Positions 56,609-64,000 of a stretch of 64,000 nt of DNA are shown here, one piece after another. The position numbers and the translations under genes are program-made. The notes under the pieces were generated by a model that ran no database searches, had not been told where the DNA came from, and saw only the letters and a list, made by a program, of their open reading frames with translations. Source of the DNA: Bufo bufo (Eukaryota > Chordata > Amphibia > Anura > Bufonidae); contig NC_053392.1 of the NCBI RefSeq assembly GCF_905171765.1, positions 104,396,220 to 104,460,219 of the forward strand. The letters are read 5' to 3'. Each line of letters opens with the position of its first letter. The first letter of the stretch is position 1.

Positions 56609-57834
56609 TCTCACTCCAGAATGCTCACCAGATCCACTGCGCAGGTGCCGAGTCACTAAGCCGACTTAGTGCCTGTGCAATGGATCTTCTGCTTCTTCCC
56701 AAGCTCAGGAAGCAGCATCGGATTAACTGCGCAAGCACCAAGTCACCTAGCCTTGGTGCTGCTGTCAGGACACAGTCTAGAGGAGACGTCTATCCTTGTC
56801 ACTAAAAGTGGAGAACAGAGAGCATGGGAGTGTTGTGCTAACGGTGCTCCTAGCACTGTGGTCAGCCCCCGATGTCCAATTAGCTAATTTACATAAATAT
56901 ACAAATTAACATTTATTCAGCAACTTTCTGTGGCCTGCTATGTATTGAGATGTATGCAGGCTGCTGAAGCCAAGAAGTCCAAACTTTTTAATAAGCCCTG
57001 TTACAAAAAATGTTTTCAGCCCAAAATACATGCAATTAAAAAAAATAATGTGAAGGTGTCCATTGCGTTTGAACTATTTGATGTTCTTATTTTCAGCTGT
57101 CCACAGGGAGTGCAAGCAAAATCTTGAGCAATAGGAGATACTGTATCTACAATTTTGGGTACTCTGAATCCTGTAAAGGCCAAGGGCGAAGATAATTAGT
57201 CCTCACAATCAGCAACAACACAACAATCACTGATTCATTCCATGTCTGACTGTGAACGCAGTTTTAGGCATTTTCCTACTGAGATAAAAAGGAAGCAAAT
57301 GGACCAAAAAGAGAAACTGCAACTAGTAGAAAAGAAAAAAAAAAAACATTAAATTCCTTCAGCCACCAAGCAATGAATAAAATCAAGTTCTCCACACAAG
57401 TCTACTCGTTTCACCCAAATACTACAATTATAATGTTACACTGTTAAAGTAGACATATCGATGACCTTTTTTCTAACTTTTTGTGGTGTCATTCCTATGT
57501 TATTCCAATCAGAAATTACTACATTGACAGTTGGGTGTTACCAGTTGGGAGGGGCGGGGAGTTTACAAACTCATATTGTCCAGTACTGGGTGTGAAGAGG
57601 AAATGTGCAATTGTCAATTTATTCATAAACAGGAGGAATAACAGAGGAAAAGCACAACACAGAGCTCTAAGAAACGATGCTGTAGAATTCTTATTTCATG
57701 TGAAATTGAGTTATTTACTGGAACAGACATGTCAGGAAAGGTGACAGGCAGAACACGAGAAATGAAAAGCCTTTTCCGTTACAACCGGACAGAGACAAAA
57801 AAGTTCATTGCGCCCCTATAGTGCCATATTACAG
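56609..57834. other. No feature recognised
   Basis: No exon or named repeat that I can support. Confidence 0.4.
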
Positions 57835-58490
57835 TTGTATACAACCGCAATTCCAAAAAAGTTGGGACAATGTATAAAATGTAAATGTAATTAGAATGCA
57901 GTGATTTGCAAATCTCATAGACCTATATTTTATTCACAATAGATCAGAGAGCACATATCAGATGCTGAATGTGAGCCATTTTACCATTTCATTAAAAAAA
58001 TTTAAGGGGTTTTCAAGACTTTTCAAGGGGTCCGACACCGATCAGCTGTTCGAGATGGCAGCAGTGCTCGCAGTAGTGTTGCAGCCTTTTCTGAGCGTTT
58101 CCACTGATGACACGTTCATCAACCAAATGGCCTAGGCGCAGCTCAGCCCCAGAGAAGTGTATGCAAAGTACGGTGCTGTGCTTGGGGAGCTGAGAGAAGG
58201 CCGCAGCGCTCACAGGAGCCACTGATCAGATACTAATGACCTATCCAGAGGATAGGTCGTCAGTATTCAAGTCTTTGAAAACACTTTTAACTTATTTAGA
58301 ACTTGATGGCAGGAACTCATCTCAAAAAAACCAGGACAAGGGCAACAAAAGGCTGGAAAGTAAGTGGTACTAATAAAAAATCGCTTGAGGAGCAATTTTC
58401 AACTAACTCCCTTTAAAAGAGCTTGTTAGAGAGGCAGAGTCTCTCAGACGCAAAAAGGGCAGATTGTCTCTAAAAATTCAGTTCCAGGGA
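57835..58490 (+). mobile_element. 5' end of a Tc1-like element, interrupted
   Basis: ACAACCGCAATTCCAAAAAAG then TTGGGACAATGT, GATTTGCAAATCTCATA, GGGCAACAAAAGGCTGGAAA and GAGAGGCAGAGTCTCTCAGA follow in the order of a Tc1 family widespread in fish and frogs. The transposase-coding part is missing after 58490. A MITE is inserted at 58006-58286. Confidence 0.75.
58006..58286. mobile_element. TTAA-target MITE inserted in a Tc1 fragment
   Basis: The flanking TTAA at 58002-58005 and 58287-58290 lie inside the older Tc1 sequence, so the insertion event and its TTAA duplication are directly visible. The ends GGGGTTTTCAAGACTT and CAAGTCTTTGAAAACACTT are inverted repeats. The interior carries GGTCCGACACCGATCAGCTG and CAGAGGATAGGTCGTCAGTA. 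Confidence 0.9.
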
Positions 58491-58536
58491 TCAGCTGATC
58501 GTGAGGTTACCTGAGTCTCCAATCAGATATTACTGT

Positions 58537-58788
58537 AATGAAAGATGGTAGTCACAGCAGCATATCCAGTGCATTGTTTATTGGAAGCCTTGAGTGCACA
58601 CACAAACAAAGTACAAAGTACTTTGTTTGTGTGTGCACTCAAGGCTTCCAATAAATAACGCACTGGATATGCTGCTGTGACTACCATCTTTCATGTTCCT
58701 GGACTGCTGTGGATCTGCGGTCCTATCGCGGCTGTTGCTGTTTTGGTCTAAAGGTCCGGTTGTGCTGCTCTTCCACTTTTTGTTTGTG
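58537..58788. mobile_element. Inverted insertion with 17-bp target duplication
   Basis: The 252-bp insert lies between two exact copies of CAATCAGATATTACTGT (58520-58536 and 58789-58805). Its first 79 bases (58538-58616) are the reverse complement of the next 77, with two or three mismatches. A further 95 bases follow in single copy. Long target duplications and a 5' inversion are marks of LINE-type target-primed reverse transcription with twin priming. Confidence 0.8.
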
Positions 58789-58805
58789 CAATCAGATATT
58801 ACTGT

Positions 58806-60737
58806 CATCAATAACAGGAGCCTGACCTCTTTGATATTTTATGGATGCCACTCCTTTGAGTAACATTTGCAACATGGAGAATAAAAGAAAATAATGAACA
58901 GAAATTTCAGGTCTTCTATGAAAAGGAAGAAACACAAAGAATGCATCTGGGGACAAATACACAAGACAGGACAGAACAAGATCAAGAATAGATATTTTTA
59001 AAAGACTTATCTTATGATAAATATTGGTAGCATTTCACTAGGATCTGCCACCACTCTCCAATCTTGGGGGTCCGACCAATGTTAGTTCCGCTTATGTTTT
59101 AAAAGGGAGTCACATGGACGGCCTTTATCTTCAATAATAGTCAACCATACGTCAGCCTGATAGAAGATGAGTGTCGCCAATAGAAGACACATGGGCCCAG
59201 CACTTTCCTAGAGCTGAAGATATTTGACCCCTGAGCAGTTGGACACCAACTAAACATTGATGACATATCCTCAATGATATGCCAACAATGCCACTCTTCA
59301 AATTTAATGTCAAGTCAATAATGCTTATATTTTCCTGTGTAGTCTAAATGGTATAAAGTCCTCACCATACATTGTGAAGCTGTTGTCCACATCCTTTTTA
59401 GGCTAAAAATATTTTTTTCAGTTGGCCTTCATTAAAAATATTGAGCCATTATGTCACAAAGGGTAAACTGTTTTTCTAAGTGTGTGTCTGGTGCTTTTAC
59501 TTTCACTTTGTGCCAGTCATCTAATAATTGTATTTATTATTTATTATTAAAATTACATTTTCTTCTATAGGTTTTTCTATTTTGATGGGGCTCAGTTATT
59601 CCTTTAGTATCAGTTTTTGTCTTACCAGTCATCTAATAACCCTTATCTCTAAACTACTAAGAGGTCATAAACACTTATTTAAGCCACATTCTTATCAGTA
59701 AGATAAGAACTGAGCTATAATCAGTGAATATAAGTTCAGAGAGAAGAGATAAGGAGCCTGACTGCTCCCCAGATGACGGAAAAGACAGAAAATCCACAGG
59801 CTTCTACTAGAGCATGTCAGCTCTGTACAGAAAAAAGGAGTACAATGCAATAATAAAAAAAAGAATTGTCCCCAAAGGTGTACATAGCCTTCCATTATCT
59901 TCAATTAGGCATCACTGATCCCTGTGTAATCCCTTTTCTGTTCTGACATCTACAGAATAATAGACTTATTTGGCCATATAAGTGTAAATGACATCTAATG
60001 GAGTTTATCTGGGCAGCATTATTTCTTCTGGCTTAATAGGGACTGGTGATGCAATTGAGTAAGGAGTGAGCACAGAGCATAAGTGATTATTTGCTGACAT
60101 GTTGCACTTTGGTAAGATTACAATTGTTGAGGGACCTTTCATTCTGCGTGGATCATCTGTCCAATCCTATCTACAAATATTCTCATTTTAACCATTCAAG
60201 AGACAGAGGGGAAGCTGGTATAATAAAGGTTCTATACGGGTTCTATAAAGGTTGAACACTGATTAATCCTGACACTTCATCTAAGAGGCAAGCGTCAAGA
60301 ATTATTAAAGTCTAATTTGGCTATGCACATGGGCCGTCAGATCAGACAAGTGTATCCACAGCAGGTTGTACTGTAGGGCCAACAGAGGCTGTTGATGGCC
60401 ATCATCCAGCAGCATTTGCCAGTGCATCTAATAGAGATTACCTTAATTTCGAAAAGATCATTACTTGGCATCATTCATGATTATTATGAGGCGCTCCACA
60501 ACTTGGGCCTGCCTGTTGATAAGCAGTTATGATACTGTGCTATTTCAAACAATATATAACCAAATAATAAAAAAGTGAGCTCAATGCAACATCTGCAACA
60601 GGCCCCCCACCTAAAATATGCCATTTATAATTTTTTATATAATGCAATAAAAAAAGAAGTCTCTCAAAATGTTGTGGGGTACTTATCAGCGCTGCAGATC
60701 CACCGCGTGACGTGGGTCAAGTTCATATAAAGTTCAA
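58806..60737. other. No gene; one decayed MITE
   Basis: About 59035-59290 resembles a worn TTAA-target MITE (GGGGGTCCGACCAATGTTAG ... GACATATCCTCAATGATATG). Otherwise nothing recognised. Confidence 0.4.
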
Positions 60738-61312
60738 GCGGATAGATAATGGTGGTCACGCTGCCCAGTACACAGAGGTCGGTCAGGTAAAGGTATATAG
60801 GATATCCAAGCTCTTCACAATGCAGCCACACAATAGAGTGGAATGGAAATTAGGCGCAAAATAGTAAAGTTCCACAAGGATCAAATTCCCAAGGATTTTT
60901 ATTTATACTCACAAGAAAGTGAATTATAAAAGCCCCTGACGAAGCTGACCAGCGAAACCTAGGTCGGGTGCTATACAAATAACTATTATCTGGTTTTATG
61001 CTTTTATAATTCACTTTCTTGAGAGTATAAATAAAAATCCTTGGGAATTTGATCCTTGTGGAACTTTACTATTTTGCGCCTAATTTCCATTCCACTCTAT
61101 TGTGTGGCTGCATTGTGAAGAGCTTGGATATCCTATATACCTTTACCTGACCGACCTCTGTGTACTGGGCGGTTTGGATGTCCTCTGGTGCATCGACCCC
61201 TGAACTCTATTGTGTGGCTGCATTGTGAAGAGCTTGGATATCCTATATACCTTTACCTGACGGACTTCTGTGTATTGGGCAGCGCGACCACCATTATCTA
61301 TCCACTTATAAT
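60738..61312. repeat. Long fold-back with duplicated right arm
   Basis: 60738-60925 pairs with about 60990-61170 (arms from CAGAGGTCGGTCAGGTAAAG to CTTTCTTGTGAGTATAAA). A second partial right arm follows at 61203-61312 and extends to CACCATTATCTATCC, which pairs with the outermost left sequence. The loop holds CCCCTGACGAAGCTGACCAG CGAAACC, the same motif as in the loop of the 16596-17255 fold-back. Confidence 0.85.
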
Positions 61313-62400
61313 TTTTTATATGACAGAGGGGCCTTTCAGTTTTTTGGGGAACCAGGACTGGGTGCCACCCTTACCCAGAGATGCACCACCAATAGGGCCA
61401 GGTGAGGCGATCGCCTCAGGCAGCACTAGGTGGGGCAAGAGGGGGGCAGCTGAAGGGCCATGGGCTTAAGAGGAATGGGGCTAGGTTAAGAAATTAGCAT
61501 TGAGAAGGAGGGCCGCAGTTTCAGTTTTCACCTCAGGCAGCAGAAAGGCTCGGTGCACTCCTGCCCTTACCTTTGCCCCTTTGCATAGTTGCACCCTTGA
61601 TAAAAATGTATAAATAGTAAACAGTAAGATATTTTACAGCATGTATTTAAGACATTAATGCCATGTGAGCCTGCCTTAGTCTAGACACAGTATAAGACTG
61701 TAGTCACAGGAAACACTGTTATGACTTATGAAGAGTTCAAGAGAAAGAGAAAAAGAAGACACGAAAGTGGAGATTTTATAAAAAAAAAATTTTTTTGAAT
61801 GCCTAAACAAAATATAGGAAAATCTGGAGAGACATCATCCATATGAACATCGTTAGGGCATCCATCTATAGACTGTTTCGGGGTTGATTGCCTCTCATCA
61901 ATGTAGAGCAGAGTGGTAATAGTGGAGGGTCTTTAATTGAAAGCATGGAGCATTGCTGGTACCTGGGAATTTTATGGGCACCCAAAAGAGATGAAATAAT
62001 CAATTCTAAACAAATCAGATGAATTGACTTCAATTTTGTAAAAATTGTAGGTGGAATAAAATATTAATTTTTGGTGTTTCGATTCCAGCGAATCTTGGAA
62101 AGAGCGAGACAAATAAAAATAATAAAATATTAAAAAAAATAGTGAGTTAGGAGACCTCAGAGTGTCATGCGCAAATTTTTAGGCTACTTTCAAATCACAA
62201 CAGAATTAAATCAGTCGACCAATTCAGCCGAATTGAACCCAAATCTAATTTTGAGCAATACGCTCATTTCTAGTGTCCATTGATCTAAACACATGCCAGG
62301 TAATACTTCTTTCTCTCTGTTTTTACTGTAATAAAAGCTCATGATCAGATAGGAATCCTGAGTTTGAGTTAAGAGCCTCCCTAATTGAAAGCGGCTTTAG
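61313..62400. other. No gene; worn CAGGGGCG-type MITE
   Basis: About 61380-61610 resembles the 24244-24555 MITE in decayed form. The rest is AT-rich and unassigned. Confidence 0.4.
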
Positions 62401-62636
62401 TCTAGGACGACGACATTTGTCGCGCGACATTTTGTCACACCAATGTCGCGTGACAGTTTTTATAATGATGGTGTGGCACTGCGACATGCTGCGTCTGCGA
62501 TGCGACAGTCGCAAAAAATCCATTTAAGATGTATTTTTCTGCGACTGTCATTGCGACACCATAGACAATCATTATAAAAATTGTCGCGCGACATGTGTTG
62601 CAGTGTAGTTGTGCGCGAAACACATGTCGTCGTGTA
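62401..62636. mobile_element. Palindromic MITE rich in TGTCGCGCGACA
   Basis: TCTAGGACGACGACATTTGT and ACACATGTCGTCGTGTAGA are inverted ends. TTGTCGCGCGACA occurs near both ends, and TTTTTATAATGAT faces ATCATTATAAAAA. CpG density is far above the surroundings. It abuts a Tc1-like element on its right. Confidence 0.85.
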
Positions 62637-64000
62637 GAAAAAGTATGTGAACCCCTTGGAATGATATGGATTTCTGCACAAATCGGTCATAAAATGTGAT
62701 CTGATCTTCATCTAAGTCCCAACAATAGACAATCACAGTCTGCTTAAACTAATAACACACAAAAAATTAAATGTTACCATGTTTTTATTGAACACACCAT
62801 GTAAACATTCACAGTGCAGGTGGAAAAAGTATGTGAACCCCTAGACTAATGACATCTCCAAGAGCTAATTGGAGTGAGGTGTCAGCCAACTGTAGTCCAA
62901 TCAATGAGATGAGATTGGAGGTGTTGATTACAGCTGCCCTGCCCTATAAAAAACACACAACAGTTCTGGGTTTGCTTTTCACAAGAAGCATTGCGTGATG
63001 TGAATGATGCCTTGCACAAAAGAGCTCTCACCTACGATTAAGAATTGTTGACTTGCATAAAGCTGGAAAGGGTTATAAAAGTATCTCCAAAAGCCTTGCT
63101 GTTCATTAGTCCACGGTAAGACAAATTGTCTATAAATGGAGAAAGTTCAGCACTGCTGCTACCCTCCCTAGGAGTGGCCATCCTGTAAAGATGACTGCAA
63201 GAGCACAGCGCAGACTGCTCAATGAGGTGAAGAAGAATCCTAGAGTGTCATCTAAAGACTTACAAAAGTATCTGGCATATGCTAACATCCCTGTTAGCAA
63301 ATCTACAATACGTAAAACACTAAACAAGAATGGATTTCATGGGAGGATACCACAGAGGAAGCCACTGCTGTCCAAAAAAACATTGCTGCACGTTTACAGT
63401 TTGCACAAGAGCACCTGGATGTTCCACAGCAGTACTGGCAAAATATTCTGTGGACAGATGAAACCAAAGTTGAGTTGTTTGGAAGAAACACACAACACTA
63501 TGTGTGGAGAAAAAGAGGCACACCAACATCAAAACCTCATCCCAACTGTGAAGTATGGTGGTGGGGCATCATGGTTTAGGGCTGCTTTTCTGCGTCACGG
63601 CCTGGACGGATTGCTATCATCGAAGGAAAAATGAATTCCCAAGTTTATCAAGACATTTTGCAGGAGAACTTAAGGCCATCTGTCCACCAGCTGAAGCTCA
63701 ACAGAAGATGGGTGTTGCAACAGGACAACGACCCAAATCATAGAAGTAAATCAACAACAGAATGGCTTAAACAGAAGAAAATACGCCTTCTGGAGTGGCC
63801 CAGTTAGAGTCCTGACCTCAACCCCATTGAGATGCTGTGGCATGACCTCAAGAAAGCGATTCACACCAGACATCCCAAGAATATTGCTGAACTGAAACAG
63901 TTCGTAAAAAGGAATGGTCAAGAATTACTCCTGACCGTTGTGCACGTCTGATCTGCAACTACAGGAAACATTTGGTTGAAGTTATTGCTGCCAAAGGAGG
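62637..64000 (+). mobile_element. Tc1-like transposon, IR/DR type, runs off window
   Basis: AAAAAGTATGTGAACCCCTT occurs at 62637 and again at 62824 (AAAAAGTATGTGAACCCCTA), about 187 bp apart. Two direct repeats inside one terminal repeat are the IR/DR layout of the Sleeping Beauty-like Tc1 group. The transposase remnant follows on the plus strand and the right end lies beyond 64000. Confidence 0.88.
63010..64000 (+). pseudogene. Tc1-like transposase, decayed and cut by window end
   Basis: The pieces appear in order but in changing frames. A paired-like DNA-binding region ([30 protein letters not shown]) is followed by ENILWTDETKVELFG (first catalytic Asp block), then PNCEVWWWGIMV-type sequence in a shifted frame. 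Next come VLQQDNDPNH (second Asp) and EWPS, a stop, [18 protein letters not shown] (Glu block), and finally YRKHLVEVIAAKGG. The in-frame stop before SPDLNPIE and at least two frame changes make it inactive. Only the last few residues of the usual protein lie outside the window. Confidence 0.88.

Noticed and set aside
60930..60970. CCTGACGAAGC...GCGAAACC as a tRNA or other structured RNA gene
   Set aside because: It lacks A and B box promoter elements and a full tRNA fold. It is better explained as the loop motif shared by fold-back repeats.
35419..64000. Eph ligand-binding exon
   Set aside because: No long minus-strand frame resembles the ephrin-binding domain. It is presumed to lie further upstream of the gene, outside the window.

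Overview
The window reads as nuclear DNA of an anuran amphibian (frog or toad). The evidence is vertebrate-type split exons with GT-AG borders, introns of several to more than 10 kb, and a very dense load of repeats typical of frogs: CR1-like LINE tails, Tc1/mariner elements, hAT and TTAA-target MITEs, and minisatellites. The species cannot be named from the sequence. There is no sign of bacterial or organellar DNA, and I found no tRNA or rRNA gene and no CRISPR array.

The one host gene I can support lies on the minus strand. It is an Eph receptor tyrosine kinase, seen as five consecutive exons: the cysteine-rich EGF-like exon (35263-35418), the first fibronectin III exon (21368-21703), two exons of the second fibronectin III domain (18599-18711 and 18351-18513) and the transmembrane exon (13149-13257). 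Splice phases join cleanly. Three exon lengths (156, 336 and 163 bp) are, as I recall them, the usual Eph lengths. The ligand-binding exons should lie beyond 64000 and the kinase and SAM exons below 13149. Neither is in the window. The sequence looks class A, but it is divergent and I do not assign a paralogue.

Almost everything else is mobile DNA in introns or flanks. At 1-2900 there are LINE and mariner remnants and a 51-bp minisatellite. At 5019-6541 there is a nearly complete Tc1-like element. At 14.7-15.5 kb and 19.1-19.9 kb there are nested MITEs whose target-site duplications can be read. At 24.6-27.7 kb there is a hAT-type element with a transposase remnant and a 38-bp tandem array. 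At 28.3-29.5 kb there is a 569-bp tandem repeat. At 31-34.3 kb there is a cluster of MITEs and a fold-back. At 44.9-46.6 kb there is a 40-bp array, and from 48 to 64 kb there are further hAT, CR1, LTR and Tc1 copies. Three long fold-back structures occur at 16.6-17.3, 58.5-58.8 and 60.7-61.3 kb.

The most notable item is a 4.4-kb LTR retrotransposon at 39402-43843. It has 888-bp LTRs that look identical, TG...CA ends and a 4-bp CATG target duplication. Its only sizeable ORF (487 aa) encodes no reverse transcriptase. Instead it carries a Y-box-like cold-shock domain, a PPAY late-domain-type motif, a short coiled coil and a proline-rich tail. I infer a young non-autonomous element that uses a captured nucleic-acid-binding fold, perhaps in place of a Gag nucleocapsid.
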